A stretch of DNA of 64,000 bases from an uncultured beta proteobacterium (GCA_903935355.1 CAIZRK010000020.1:19515-83514); one strand, 5' to 3'; numbered from the stretch's first letter, positions 8,509-17,812 are shown. Translations and numbers: made by a program. The notes: generated by a model not told the origin, from the letters alone.

Positions 8509-10296
8509 ATGCCATACCTAGCTCCAGTAAAAGACATGCTGTTTGTGATGAACGAATTAGCAGGGCTATCGGAAGTAGTTGCTTATCCCTCTTATGCAGA
8601 TGCCGGTGCCGATGTGGATTTGGCTCCAGCCATCTTAGAAGAAGCGGCTAAATTTAATCAAGATGTTGTGGCGCCCCTCAATTGGCCTGGCGATCAAAAT
8701 CCTAGCACTTTACGTGATGGTCAGGTTTACACTACCCCCGGTTTTAAAGAAGCTTTCGAACAATTTACTGCTGCCGGATGGCAGGGTGTAGTACATCCAC
8801 CGCAATTTGGGGGTCAAGGCCTGCCAAAATTACTCTCGACTGCTTGTTTTGAGATGGTGAACTCGGCCAATATGTCTTTTGCCTTATGCCCCATGTTAAC
8901 TGATGGGGCAATTGAAGCCTTATTAACTGCTGCAAGCCCAGAATTACAAGAACGCTTCGTGCCAAAGATGATCTCAGGAGAATGGACGGGCACCATGAAT
9001 CTTACTGAGCCACAAGCTGGCTCAGATCTTTCCATGGTTCGCAGTCGTGCGGTTCCGCAAGATGACAATTCATATAAAATTTTTGGCACAAAGATCTACA
9101 TCACTTATGGTGATCACGATATGGCGAAGAATATTATTCATTTAGTTCTTGCCCGTTTGCCAGATGCACCGGAAGGTATTAAAGGAATCTCACTCTTTGT
9201 AGCACCTAAGTTCATGGTCCATACCGATGGATCTTTAGGTGAGCGTAATGATATTGAGTGCGTGTCGATTGAGCATAAGTTGGGAATTAAAGCGAGTCCC
9301 ACAGCAGTGCTGCAGTTTGGTGATCATGGTGGCGCGATTGGATATTTGGTGGGCCAAGCAAATCGTGGTCTCGAATATATGTTCGTTATGATGAATGCCG
9401 CACGTTTTTCTGTGGGTATGCAAGGCATTGCGCTAGCAGAACGTGCTTATCAAAAGGCAGTGCAGTATGCAAAGGACAGAGTGCAAAGTCGGGACCTATC
9501 CGGTTCAGATGGTCCGGTAGCGATTATTCATCAACCGGATGTAAAACGCATGTTAATGACGATGCGATCTTATGTACAAGCCTCTAGAGCTTTAGCATAT
9601 TACGCTGCCTCAGCCTACGATGCTCAGCATGCCTCTTTAGATGAGAATTCTCGCAAGCACAATCAAGCAGTCTATGAATTTCTAGTGCCGATTGTGAAGG
9701 GTTTTTCTACTGAGATGTCGATTGAGGTTGCGAGTCTTGGCGTGCAAGTGCATGGTGGCATGGGTTTCATAGAAGAAACTGGGGCTGCTCAGTATTATCG
9801 TGACGCCCGAATCCTAACAATCTACGAAGGTACAACTGCGATTCAGGCGAATGACCTAATCGGTAGAAAAACAGTGCGTGATGGTGGCGCTACTGCACAA
9901 ATGCTGACAGAAAAAATGATTCAAACTGAACGAGATCTAGCGAGTAGCGGTACAGCAGATGCAATGGCGGTATTAAAGCAACTGACGCTGGCTCGAAAAG
10001 CATTTGAATCTTCCGTGACTTATATTTTAGCTAATGCAAAGTCAGATATTAAAGCGGTTTATGCTGGGAGCTATGCATATTTACGTGTATGTGGTTTAGT
10101 TTTTGGCGCATGGCAGATGGCCCGCGCATTGTTAGCTGCACAGAGTCTGCGTGCTGGTGACCCTAGCTTCTTCGATGCCAAGATTGCAACCGCTAGATTC
10201 TTTGCTGAAAATCTTTTGCCACAAGCGCAAGCTTTAGCAACTTCAATACTGGAAAGCGGCCACTCTACGAATGCATTGTCGGTAGAGCAGTTTTAA
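8509..10296 (+). CDS. acyl-CoA dehydrogenase (long, C-terminally extended class)
   Basis: A 595-aa flavoenzyme that introduces the alpha-beta double bond into an acyl-CoA. It has the N-terminal helical extension (PVKDMLFVMNEL), the FAD/substrate segments MNLTEPQAGSDLS and YITYGDHDM, and VASLGVQVHGGMGFIEET followed by ARILTIYEGTTAIQANDLIGRK, where the catalytic Glu of this family sits in YEGT. The C-terminal extension separates it from 380-aa FadE/Bcd types and resembles 3-methylmercaptopropionyl-CoA dehydrogenase (DmdC) and related enzymes. A GGAG ribosome site precedes the ATG. It is the last gene of the etfBA run. Confidence 0.88.
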   Translation: MPYLAPVKDMLFVMNELAGLSEVVAYPSYADAGADVDLAPAILEEAAKFNQDVVAPLNWPGDQNPSTLRDGQVYTTPGFKEAFEQFTAAGWQGVVHPPQFGGQGLPKLLSTACFEMVNSANMSFALCPMLTDGAIEALLTAASPELQERFVPKMISGEWTGTMNLTEPQAGSDLSMVRSRAVPQDDNSYKIFGTKIYITYGDHDMAKNIIHLVLARLPDAPEGIKGISLFVAPKFMVHTDGSLGERNDIECVSIEHKLGIKASPTAVLQFGDHGGAIGYLVGQANRGLEYMFVMMNAARFSVGMQGIALAERAYQKAVQYAKDRVQSRDLSGSDGPVAIIHQPDVKRMLMTMRSYVQASRALAYYAASAYDAQHASLDENSRKHNQAVYEFLVPIVKGFSTEMSIEVASLGVQVHGGMGFIEETGAAQYYRDARILTIYEGTTAIQANDLIGRKTVRDGGATAQMLTEKMIQTERDLASSGTADAMAVLKQLTLARKAFESSVTYILANAKSDIKAVYAGSYAYLRVCGLVFGAWQMARALLAAQSLRAGDPSFFDAKIATARFFAENLLPQAQALATSILESGHSTNALSVEQF

Positions 10297-10329
10297 AAAA
10301 CTGCAGGCATTGATTAAATGCTATAGCCA

Positions 10330-10776
10330 CTACTGGGATAGCTTTCTGGCTTCTTGTAATTGCGAGATGAAAAACTGCTCAAACGAGATTGCCAGAAAGG
10401 TCATCATTACACCAGCGCCAAATACGAGAGAAAAGATAACCGTCAATACAACTGGCCATCTAGATTTAGTAGCGCGTTTAGGTTCTAGTCCTGGATTAAA
10501 TTGGGCATCCCATTTTTCATCGGCACGCAAACCAAATGCAATCGTAGTAAGCCAGCTTGCCTCAATCGCAATAAAGCCAAAAGTAATTAAGACCCAGCCT
10601 GGCGCTGAATGAAAGTGCGACCCTTTCAGGATTTGCCAGCCAACCATACCTCCAATGAACGCCAGCAACTGAGCCCAAGCCCAAAAAGATTTAAATCCTT
10701 GCAAATAAAAACAGTTCAATCCGGTGCCTGGGAAAAATAATCCCAGGGCGCAAAAAAGCAGTTTGTAGTTTTTCAT
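10330..10776 (-). CDS. small integral membrane protein, TM2-domain-like
   Basis: A 148-aa hydrophobic protein of unknown function. The N-terminal part (LFFPGTGLNCFYLQGFKSFW) resembles the TM2 domain, with a Gly/Pro turn between two membrane helices. Two further hydrophobic segments follow: TFGFIAIEASWLTTIAFGL and, after a polar loop of about 25 residues, a helix near residues 108-130. I take the ATG at 10776 rather than the TTG at 10788. It is convergent with the acyl-CoA dehydrogenase (33 bp between the stops) and in tandem with the META lipoprotein upstream. Confidence 0.6.
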   Translation of the reverse strand: MKNYKLLFCALGLFFPGTGLNCFYLQGFKSFWAWAQLLAFIGGMVGWQILKGSHFHSAPGWVLITFGFIAIEASWLTTIAFGLRADEKWDAQFNPGLEPKRATKSRWPVVLTVIFSLVFGAGVMMTFLAISFEQFFISQLQEARKLSQ

Positions 10777-10822
10777 GCAGTCTTTCAATAAAGAATTGTT
10801 TTTATTTTAAGTAATAGGTAAA

Positions 10823-11353
10823 TTAGTTTGTTAAGGAGCCTCGTTGCATAAAACTTAATACTTCACGATCAGCTCCAATCATGAGAAGTTGATCACCATT
10901 ACGAACAATGCTGCGGTAATCATTGAGCTCATAGAGAAAATCATTTTCCAGTTCCATGCGTTGAGGGCTACAAGCCATCTTAGTACTCACAATTTGATCT
11001 AAAGTAAATCCACGAGCATCCTCATTTAAGCGAGCGGTAAACCGGTTGCAGCCTGTAGATCCACTAATGCGATCTCCATTGGCATCAAATTGGATTTGGA
11101 TGGGGTTGCTAGTTTCGCCTTGAGGTATTTGGCGTGTTCGCACTTCACCCATGGCATTAGGGCTTAAGTTCCAGCGAACTAACTCCCATTTGGTATTGCG
11201 TAATTCACTGCTAGGAGGGCTAGTTTTCGCATTACAGGGAGGAATGATGTTTGCACATGCCGTTAAAAGACACAAACCGGCGCATGAAATAGCCAAAATG
11301 ACCTTATTTAAAGGGCGCAGCAGGGGGGTAAAAAGTGCTATTTTAATGGCCAT
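10823..11353 (-). CDS. META-domain lipoprotein (HslJ-like)
   Basis: A 176-aa lipoprotein. The N-terminal hydrophobic segment ends in the lipobox LLTA-C (Cys33), so the signal peptide is long or the true start is further in. The mature part has the META/HslJ pattern: a TKWELVRW opening, ISGSTGCNRFTARL in the middle, and MACSPQRMELENDFLYEL, a typical layout of this beta-sheet fold. HslJ-type proteins sit in the outer membrane and are linked to heat and novobiocin resistance; the molecular role is unknown. The ATG at 11353 faces the rpsP operon. Confidence 0.75.
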   Translation of the reverse strand: MAIKIALFTPLLRPLNKVILAISCAGLCLLTACANIIPPCNAKTSPPSSELRNTKWELVRWNLSPNAMGEVRTRQIPQGETSNPIQIQFDANGDRISGSTGCNRFTARLNEDARGFTLDQIVSTKMACSPQRMELENDFLYELNDYRSIVRNGDQLLMIGADREVLSFMQRGSLTN

Positions 11354-11600
11354 AAGCTTATAACATATTGTTTTTATTAGAAAAATTCATTATTACAGCG
11401 CCTTATTCTACTGATTAAGCTCAGGATGTGCTTGCTTAAAAAGGTGGATCAACTAGGGGTTTTCGTCTAGAATATGAGGTTTTCCGCTACACCGTGCATT
11501 TGTTTTATGCATTTGCTTAGTGTGTTGGATCCCAAGATTTTGTAGTAATTTCATTGGGTTGTAATCAACCTGTTTTCATTTTAGATTTTAAGGAATAAGT

Positions 11601-11846
11601 ATGGTCGTCATTCGACTGGCACGCGGCGGTTCTAAGAAGCGCCCTTTTTACAGCATTGTTGCTACTGATAAGCGTAATCGTCGCGACTCGAACTTTATCG
11701 AGCGTATTGGTTATTTCAATCCACAGGCAGCTGAAGCTGAGCAGGCAATGCGCATTGCTCAAGATCGTTTGACCTATTGGACTGGCGTTGGCGCACAAGT
11801 TTCTCCAACTGTAGTCCGTTTGATCAAAAATAATCCTGCAGTCTAA
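11601..11846 (+). CDS. rpsP: 30S ribosomal protein S16
   Basis: An 81-aa protein with the S16 signature [20 protein letters not shown] and RIGYFNP; it binds 16S rRNA in 30S assembly. It is the first gene of the conserved rpsP-rimM-trmD-rplS operon. The ATG follows AAGGAATAAGT, a good ribosome site. In the 247-bp upstream gap a -10-like TAGAAT lies at 11468-11473 without a good -35; this is a weak promoter guess. Confidence 0.97.
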   Translation: MVVIRLARGGSKKRPFYSIVATDKRNRRDSNFIERIGYFNPQAAEAEQAMRIAQDRLTYWTGVGAQVSPTVVRLIKNNPAV

Positions 11847-11894
11847 AGACTTTATTGCTAAAGACTTTGTCTTGATGGTGAAGTCTTTAGTTTT
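11843..11894 (+). promoter_or_regulatory. inverted repeat with a duplicated arm between rpsP and rimM
   Basis: The 10-mer CTAAAGACTT occurs at 11843-11852 (over the rpsP stop codon) and again at 11858-11867. Its exact reverse complement AAGTCTTTAG is at 11881-11890, followed by TTTT. The second copy forms a 10-bp hairpin with a 13-nt loop and a short U-tract; the first copy could pair instead. This looks like a partial terminator/attenuator that lowers rimM-trmD relative to rpsP, or an mRNA-processing hairpin. Confidence 0.6.
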
Positions 11895-11939
11895 AGGAAG
11901 CATCAGTAGTTTTATTGAGGGAATTTTGGTGTATTCAAG

Positions 11940-12503
11940 ATGAGCTCACCTTCACTTGCTGATTTGATTGAGCTTGGTGCTGTTCAGGATGCTCAAGGCT
12001 TACAGGGCCAAATTAAGGTTCGTCCTCATTCCTCAGATCCTGTAACCCTACTATCTAGTAAAAAAATTTATTTATCACTCATTCCCCGGCGAAGTGAGGG
12101 CCTAGCTGCGATTGATGTGCAGTCTTCATTACGGACTTATAAAGTAAAGCAAGCCAAGATGCATAGCGGCACAGTCGTTATTGCTTTAGAGGGTGTTACC
12201 GATCGTGACCAAGCTGAATTATTAAAAGGTGCGCGAATACTGGTGGGGCGCGAAGGGTTTCCAAAGACCGAGAGTGATAGCTATTACTGGGTTGATTTGA
12301 TTGGCTGCAAAGTGATTAATCTCCAGGGGGAAAGTCTAGGAGAGATCATTGAAATTTCTGATAACGGTGCTCATGGCGTGATTGCCATTGGCAATCTTGA
12401 TACCAAAGTAGTCAATCAGTTAGTTCCTTTTGTTAAAGAGATCGTTCAGAATGTCGACCTACCGAACAAATTGATTACCTTGGATTGGCAAGCAGATTGG
12501 TAA
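11940..12503 (+). CDS. rimM: ribosome maturation factor RimM
   Basis: A 187-aa 30S-assembly factor that binds S19 and helps mature the 16S head. The N-terminal RimM domain shows LGAVQDAQGLQGQIKVRPHS, and the PRC-barrel half contains YYWVDLIGCKVIN and NDLPNK-like closing residues. It is the second gene of the S16 operon, 93 bp after rpsP with the repeated-arm hairpin in between. The ATG at 11940 gives family-normal length. Confidence 0.93.
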   Translation: MSSPSLADLIELGAVQDAQGLQGQIKVRPHSSDPVTLLSSKKIYLSLIPRRSEGLAAIDVQSSLRTYKVKQAKMHSGTVVIALEGVTDRDQAELLKGARILVGREGFPKTESDSYYWVDLIGCKVINLQGESLGEIIEISDNGAHGVIAIGNLDTKVVNQLVPFVKEIVQNVDLPNKLITLDWQADW

Positions 12504-12545
12504 GCTACTAGCCAAACTCCCTTGTGATCTGTATAAATCTCCTCT

Positions 12546-13292
12546 ATGCGCTTTGATGTAGTTAGCTTATTTCCAGAAATGTTCTCTGCTTTAACGCAGT
12601 GGGGCATTACTGGACGTGCGTGTGAACAGGGTTTAGCTAGTCTAAATCTTTGGAATCCACGCGATTATTGTTCTGACCCCCGCAAGACGGTAGATGATCG
12701 GGCTTATGGCGGAGGACCCGGCATGGTCATGATGGTAAAACCGCTCGAAGATACAATTATTGCCATCAAAGCAGCCCATCAGTCCCAAGGTGTTGTTTCT
12801 GGGCCAGTTTGCTTATTGGCACCTCAGGGTGAGACCTTTTCTCAAAAAATAGCCAAAGATATTCTTAATGACGGCAATGTAACCTTGGTTTGTGGCCGAT
12901 ATGAGGCGGTAGATCAGCGTTTTGTTGACCGCAATGTGGATTTACAGCTTTCAATCGGTGATTTTGTAGTTTCTGGGGGCGAATTACCTGCCATGACCAT
13001 GATGGATGCTGTTATTCGGCTGATTCCTGGGGCTCTAGGTGATGGTGAATCAGCGGTACAAGATAGCTTTATGAACGGTCTTTTAGACTATCCGCACTAT
13101 ACCCGCCCAGAAATATATGAAAATTTATTGGTCCCAGACGTGCTTTTAGGCGGACATCACGCTAAAATAGCAGATTGGCGTCGGCAGAAGTCTTTGGAGC
13201 TGACGCTAAGGCTAAGGCCTGATTTAATTAAATCAGCTAGGGCTAATGGGTTGCTAAGCCAAAAAGATGAGCAATTTCTTCAGACACTGTGA
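12546..13292 (+). CDS. trmD: tRNA (guanine37-N1)-methyltransferase
   Basis: A SPOUT-fold methyltransferase (248 aa) that makes m1G37 in tRNAs with G36, preventing +1 frameshifts. Family motifs are [36 protein letters not shown] and [15 protein letters not shown]; the last two form the SAM-binding trefoil knot. [18 protein letters not shown] is the typical C-terminal tRNA-binding part. It is the third gene of the operon; 126 bp without a clear feature separate it from rplS. Confidence 0.97.
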   Translation: MRFDVVSLFPEMFSALTQWGITGRACEQGLASLNLWNPRDYCSDPRKTVDDRAYGGGPGMVMMVKPLEDTIIAIKAAHQSQGVVSGPVCLLAPQGETFSQKIAKDILNDGNVTLVCGRYEAVDQRFVDRNVDLQLSIGDFVVSGGELPAMTMMDAVIRLIPGALGDGESAVQDSFMNGLLDYPHYTRPEIYENLLVPDVLLGGHHAKIADWRRQKSLELTLRLRPDLIKSARANGLLSQKDEQFLQTL

Positions 13293-13418
13293 TTGATTTC
13301 AGTGTTCAATTAAAAGCTTTTGTTTTGGTTTGGTGAAATTGTTTTAACTACATCCTCTGTCTGGTCCGTTGATGCAAATCTCGGGATTAAACGCTGACAA
13401 GATGTTTAAGGATTAATA

Positions 13419-13817
13419 ATGAATTTGATCGAAAAAATTGAGCAAGAAGAAATTGCTCGCTTAAGCGTTAATAAAACGCTTCCTAGTTTTGCTCCTGGTG
13501 ATACCGTAGTCGTTGGTGTGAACGTTGTTGAAGGTACACGTAAGCGTACCCAAGCATTTGAAGGCGTTGTGATCGCTAAACGCAATCGTGGACTTAACTC
13601 TAGCTTTATCGTTCGCAAGATTTCATCTGGCGAAGGTGTAGAGCGTACATTCCAAACTTTTTCACCATTGATCGCTAGCATTGAAGTTAAGCGTCGCGGC
13701 GATGTCCGTCGTGCAAAGTTGTACTACTTGCGTGATCGTTCAGGTAAGTCTGCCCGTATCAAAGAAAAGCTTCCCGCTCGTAAGGTTAAAGCAGTTGCTG
13801 CTTCAGCCGCCGAGTAA
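13419..13817 (+). CDS. rplS: 50S ribosomal protein L19
   Basis: A 132-aa ribosomal protein at the 30S-50S interface. The recognisable parts are [35 protein letters not shown] and [31 protein letters not shown] gives the ribosome site. It ends the rpsP operon and is followed by a strong intrinsic terminator. A C-terminal Ala/Lys-rich tail of about 12 residues extends past the core, common in this lineage. Confidence 0.97.
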   Translation: MNLIEKIEQEEIARLSVNKTLPSFAPGDTVVVGVNVVEGTRKRTQAFEGVVIAKRNRGLNSSFIVRKISSGEGVERTFQTFSPLIASIEVKRRGDVRRAKLYYLRDRSGKSARIKEKLPARKVKAVAASAAE

Positions 13818-13839
13818 GCCTTACTGTAATACAAATAAG

Positions 13840-13864
13840 AAGGCGGCTTAGGTCGCCTTTTTTG
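13840..13864 (+). terminator. intrinsic terminator of the rpsP-rplS operon
   Basis: The arms AAGGCG (13840-13845) and CGCCTT (13854-13859) flank an 8-nt loop and run into a stretch of T. It is 23 bp after the rplS stop. Confidence 0.85.
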
Positions 13865-13882
13865 TTAGCCTAAAATACTCCT

Positions 13883-14620
13883 ATGCCTAAGCATTTAAAA
13901 TCGAAAGAACAAGTTATTAATCTTGCTGCCCCTTTGGGTTTTAATGCGCAAGCCGTTCCCATTCATGAAATCTGCGGCAATCAAGCTTTGGTGGCTAGTG
14001 TTATGTTAGATCCGCTTCAATTGAGGCACCGCTTTAAAAACCCCCCAGTTTGGGAGCCAGAAATTACTGATGAGAATCGACATGTTATTGCTGCTGACAT
14101 CATATCTAGGCGTGAAGTTGCAGGGCAAGTGACGCGTGCAGCAGTATTAATACCCCTGTTGTTAAGGCCCGAGGGCTTATCAGTATTGCTAACTCAGAGA
14201 ACTGATCATTTACACGATCATGCCGGTCAAATTAGCTTTCCTGGTGGCCGTATGGATGCCGCAGATATGAGCCCACACGATACCGCCCTAAGGGAGAGCG
14301 AAGAAGAGATTGGCTTGGATCGCAGTAGGGTAGAAATTGTTGGAGATTTACCTCAATATTTGACAGTTTCAGGGTATAGCGTGACGCCTGTAGTGGGTTT
14401 AGTGAAACCTCAGGCAGAATACGTATTAGATACCTTTGAAGTAGCAGATGTTTTTGAAGTGCCTTTACATTTCTTAATGGACCCAACAAATCATCAAGTT
14501 CGGGTTTGGGAAAGCGATCAAGGTAGCCGTCGGTTTTATTCAATGCCCTATGAAAATCGTTTTATCTGGGGTGCTACAGCCGGAATGTTACGTAACCTTT
14601 ACCATTTATTAAAAGTATGA
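13883..14620 (+). CDS. CoA pyrophosphatase, Nudix family (NudL-like)
   Basis: A 245-aa Nudix hydrolase. The segment LLTQRTDHLHDHAGQISFPGGRMD followed by RESEEEIGLD holds both the NudL-type CoA-binding motif (LLT.R...L..H.GQ.SFPGG) and the Nudix box with its metal-binding glutamates. These enzymes split CoA and acyl-CoAs to 3',5'-ADP and phosphopantetheine. A 60-residue N-terminal extension precedes the catalytic domain. It overlaps the next gene by 4 bp (ATGA), so the two are translationally coupled. Confidence 0.85.
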   Translation: MPKHLKSKEQVINLAAPLGFNAQAVPIHEICGNQALVASVMLDPLQLRHRFKNPPVWEPEITDENRHVIAADIISRREVAGQVTRAAVLIPLLLRPEGLSVLLTQRTDHLHDHAGQISFPGGRMDAADMSPHDTALRESEEEIGLDRSRVEIVGDLPQYLTVSGYSVTPVVGLVKPQAEYVLDTFEVADVFEVPLHFLMDPTNHQVRVWESDQGSRRFYSMPYENRFIWGATAGMLRNLYHLLKV

Positions 14621-15576
14621 CTTTCTTTTCTATTCTCTTTGCCCTCATTGCCGAGCAATATCGCCCGGTAACAGCCCATCATTGGATCGCGCGACTCACT
14701 GCACGTTGGTTAGATTGGGTTGCCGGTGAATTTGGTGGCAAGACTGAGCAAGGCGCTAGTCCGGTCGGTGCCAGAATGGCCTGTTTGGTCGCCTTCATTT
14801 TGCCGACCTTTCTGGTTTTTGTTCTTTACGTTGTCTTTATGGTTACCTATCCAATTTTGGGGTTTCTGTGGAACGTATTGATTGCCTATTTATTCTTTGG
14901 CTTTCGTCAGTTCAGCCATTCATTTACTGCGGTGCATCAAGCTATTGAGAATCATGATTTGCCCGCAGCGCGTTTGGCTTTAGCAAATTGGTATAGCCCA
15001 GAATTAGATGTCTCCAATTTAAGTGAGACTGAAGTTATTTCTTTAGCACTAGAACGAGCCATTATTGGCTCACATCACCATGTATTTGGGGTGTTGTTTT
15101 GGTTCTTAATGCCAATGGGCCCTGCAGGTGTAGTGCTTTATCGCTTAGCAGATACGGCTTCTCAGCGTTGGTCAGAGAAAGGTGACTTTAATTTAAGCGA
15201 GTCTGCCCGTCATTTTTTCTATGTACTAGATTGGGTACCCGCACGGATTACTGCAATGGGCTTTGCGATCGTGGGGAACTTTGAGGGCGCTGTGTACTCT
15301 TGGCGGCACCTCACTGGTAAATGGTCAGATTCTTTATCAGCGGTCATCTTAGCAGCAGGTAGCGGTGCTTTAGGTGTGCGCTTAGGCGAGCCTATGAGTG
15401 AGCCCGATAGCGATGAAGCCTTGCGAATGGCTGAGGCTGGTGAGGCAGTAGTCTATGAGGTAGGTCTTGAGCCCAACGAACGCACTATGCGTTCTGCGAT
15501 TGGTCTAGTCTGGCGTTTAGTTATCGCTTGGATGGCTTTATTGCTAATGCTGACCATCGCTCTTTGGCTTGGCTAA
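14617..15576 (+). CDS. AmpE/CobD(CbiB)-superfamily membrane protein
   Basis: A 319-aa polytopic membrane protein with about four hydrophobic segments, including residues 50-90 and the C-terminus. Marks of the AmpE/CbiB superfamily are the N-terminal LIAEQYRP and the conserved VLDWVPARITAMGFAI. CbiB/CobD makes adenosylcobinamide phosphate; AmpE is a sensor-like protein linked to beta-lactamase induction. No cobalamin gene lies in the window and the N-terminus reads more like AmpE, so a corrinoid role is unproven. Its last 56 bp overlap the convergent rsgA gene. Confidence 0.7.
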   Translation: MTFFSILFALIAEQYRPVTAHHWIARLTARWLDWVAGEFGGKTEQGASPVGARMACLVAFILPTFLVFVLYVVFMVTYPILGFLWNVLIAYLFFGFRQFSHSFTAVHQAIENHDLPAARLALANWYSPELDVSNLSETEVISLALERAIIGSHHHVFGVLFWFLMPMGPAGVVLYRLADTASQRWSEKGDFNLSESARHFFYVLDWVPARITAMGFAIVGNFEGAVYSWRHLTGKWSDSLSAVILAAGSGALGVRLGEPMSEPDSDEALRMAEAGEAVVYEVGLEPNERTMRSAIGLVWRLVIAWMALLLMLTIALWLG

Positions 15577-16534
15577 TTCCTTGAAGTTGCGTATCAGCTG
15601 TTTTTGAATCAGATCGTAATTGTCTAAAGAGCGCTAGTCTTTCTGGGGCTATGTCATTTCTGGATACTGCTTCACGTACTGCGCAATCTGGCTCTGATTG
15701 ATGAGCGCAATTATGAAAGCGACATTGACCAATCAGATCTTTGAATTCTCTAAAAGCATGCTCAAGTTCACTAACCGACATGTGCGCTAAACCAAATTCC
15801 TGAAAACCTGGTGAATCTATTAAGGCGCCTAATTTACCACTAGCATTTCGACCCCAGGCCTCAGGTAACTCAAAATAGCGACAGGCGGTAGTGGTGTGCT
15901 TGCCAGTATCTAGGCGCACTGAATATTCTTGAGTTAGGGCCGCTGCATCTGGCACCCAGGCATTTAAGAGGCTTGATTTACCCATGCCAGACTGCCCAAC
16001 AAAGACTGATACCTTTCCTTGAATAGCGGGGCGCAAAGCCTCAATCGAGGCAACATCAAATCGGGCGGATACTTCTGTCACTGGATAGCCCATGCGAGCA
16101 TAGGGTGAGATGATTTTTCTAGCATGCGCCAAATTATCTTGGAGATCACATTTATTAAGCAGGATATGCAAACTAATTTGGTTGGCTTCGGCGGCAACTA
16201 CTGCCCTACCTAAAAGGTCGGGTGAGAAAGCTGGTTGGGTTGCTAACACCACTAAAATCTGATCAACATTCGAAGCAATTAATTTACTTTTAAAGGCATC
16301 TGAGCGATAGAGTAAGTTTTCTCTTGGTTCTATCTGGATAATGCGCGCTTGATCCTCCGATGTCATTTCTAATAGCATGCGATCACCCACGGCGCCAATA
16401 TGCTGCTTTGCTGGGGTACTCACCTGAATCAACTTACCAACAGGAGATTGATGACCGCATTGATCTTTAATTAAGCGCTGCGCTAAATAATGCCTGCCAT
16501 AAGATGCAATCAGTAGTGCGCGAAACTGTTCCAT
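15521..16534 (-). CDS. rsgA: ribosome small-subunit GTPase RsgA
   Basis: A circularly permuted GTPase (337 aa) that acts late in 30S maturation and releases RbfA. The G motifs appear in permuted order: NKCDL (G4), then GQSGMGKSSLLN (G1) and DSPGFQEFGL (G3). The N-terminal OB-fold contains the MLLEMTSEDQARIIQIEPRE-type strand region, and the C-terminal zinc motif is C.FHNCAHQSEPDC. Its 3' end overlaps the AmpE/CobD-like gene by 56 bp on the other strand. It lies 15 bp downstream of the M48 peptidase, probably in one transcript. Confidence 0.94.
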   Translation of the reverse strand: MEQFRALLIASYGRHYLAQRLIKDQCGHQSPVGKLIQVSTPAKQHIGAVGDRMLLEMTSEDQARIIQIEPRENLLYRSDAFKSKLIASNVDQILVVLATQPAFSPDLLGRAVVAAEANQISLHILLNKCDLQDNLAHARKIISPYARMGYPVTEVSARFDVASIEALRPAIQGKVSVFVGQSGMGKSSLLNAWVPDAAALTQEYSVRLDTGKHTTTACRYFELPEAWGRNASGKLGALIDSPGFQEFGLAHMSVSELEHAFREFKDLIGQCRFHNCAHQSEPDCAVREAVSRNDIAPERLALFRQLRSDSKTADTQLQGISQAKERWSALAIKPSKR

Positions 16535-16549
16535 TAATGATTAAAGTTT

Positions 16550-17800
16550 TTAGCTAAATCGTTTGAGATTAGCAATGCGTAATGGTGCGGGGGGGTGCGA
16601 ACTATAAAAAGCGGTATAGATTGGATCTGGAGTTAAGGTGGAAGCATTATCTTGATACAGTTTTACTAAAGCGGAGATCAAATCACTCGCAGATGATTTT
16701 TCTGCTGCAAATCCATCTGCCTCATATTCATGTTTTCGAGAGGCCAAGCTAGAGAGGGGTGTGAAGAAAAAGCTAAATACGGGGGAGATCAACATGAAGA
16801 GGGCTAAAGCTAGGCCACCGTTATAGCCATTGGGATTAGGCATGACGCCCAGATCGCTATAAAACCAAGCTTGCGTACTAATCCAGCCTAAGAGGGCAAA
16901 CATCGCAAAGCTTAAGACAAAAGAAACGAGTAAGCGCTTGCGAATGTGATTACATTTGTAGTGCCCTAGTTCATGAGCGAGTACAGCCTCTACTTCACCC
17001 GGGTTCAGTTTTTCAATAAGGGTGTCAAAAAAGACAATGCGCTTGGCCTTACCCATTCCGGCAAAAAATGCGTTTCCATGAGCGCTGCGTTTACTACCGT
17101 CCATCACAAAGAGACCTTGACTGGCAAAATCACAACGTTTTAACAAAGCCTCGATTTGGGTTTTAAGAGCACCCTCTTCTAACGCTTGGAACTTATTAAA
17201 TAGGGGTGCGATAAAGCTCGGGAAGATCCATTGCATTAAAAGACTAAAGGCGGTGAGAACACCCCAAGCCCAGAGCCACCAGAGGTCGCCAGCTCCAGCC
17301 ATGAGGCTCAGAATAATCCATAGCAGTGGAACACCAATAGCCGCGCCTACGCTAATACCCTTCACCATATCGCTAAAGAATAGCTTTTTGCTCATGCGGT
17401 TAAAGCCAAAACGCTCTTCTAGATAAAACTGCTTGTACCAAGAAAAAGGCAGATCGATGATTCCGGAAATAATAACGATGGCTACCAGTAGGGCAATTTG
17501 CTGTGCAATACCTTGGCCTAATAATTGTAAAAGGGCGAGATTGAGTATCTGTAAGCCACCCAAGAGGGTGAAGGCAATTAGAATGATGGCGCTCGCCCCA
17601 TTCTCTAAAATACCTAGGCGTAATTTGGCAATGGTGTAGTCAGCTGCTTTTTGGTGCTCAGCCAAAGTAATCTGGGAGGCAAATTCAGTAGGCACACTAT
17701 CGCGGTGCATCGCGACGTGCCGAATTTGACGTTGGGTTAACCAATGGCGTAGACCAAAGCTAGCAATAAAGGCAAATAGAAAAACAATTGTGAAGGTCAT
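16550..17800 (-). CDS. M48 family zinc metalloprotease (Ste24/CAAX-protease type)
   Basis: A 416-aa integral membrane protease. The N-terminal M48_N region has several hydrophobic helices and the [14 protein letters not shown] segment; the zinc motif is [11 protein letters not shown], and EYEADGFAA supplies the third ligand. Eukaryotic homologs cut prenylated CAAX proteins; in bacteria the family acts in membrane-protein quality control. Its ATG at 17800 is only 15 bp from the divergent orn ATG. A minus-strand TATAAT ends 6 nt before the ATG, so the mRNA may be leaderless. Confidence 0.9.
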   Translation of the reverse strand: MTFTIVFLFAFIASFGLRHWLTQRQIRHVAMHRDSVPTEFASQITLAEHQKAADYTIAKLRLGILENGASAIILIAFTLLGGLQILNLALLQLLGQGIAQQIALLVAIVIISGIIDLPFSWYKQFYLEERFGFNRMSKKLFFSDMVKGISVGAAIGVPLLWIILSLMAGAGDLWWLWAWGVLTAFSLLMQWIFPSFIAPLFNKFQALEEGALKTQIEALLKRCDFASQGLFVMDGSKRSAHGNAFFAGMGKAKRIVFFDTLIEKLNPGEVEAVLAHELGHYKCNHIRKRLLVSFVLSFAMFALLGWISTQAWFYSDLGVMPNPNGYNGGLALALFMLISPVFSFFFTPLSSLASRKHEYEADGFAAEKSSASDLISALVKLYQDNASTLTPDPIYTAFYSSHPPAPLRIANLKRFS

Positions 17801-17806
17801 GAGATC

Positions 17807-17812
17807 ATTATA
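17807..17812 (-). promoter_or_regulatory. candidate -10 box for the M48 protease-rsgA transcript
   Basis: Read on the minus strand the 15-bp gap contains TATAAT, a perfect -10 hexamer, 6 nt before the ATG at 17800. Initiation would then fall at or next to the start codon. No good -35 is visible inside orn. Confidence 0.35.

Noticed and set aside
10310-10612. 100-codon plus-strand frame opposite the TM2-like gene
   Set aside because: It overlaps the membrane-protein gene antisense and its product lacks any recognisable pattern; the minus-strand protein has coherent membrane helices.
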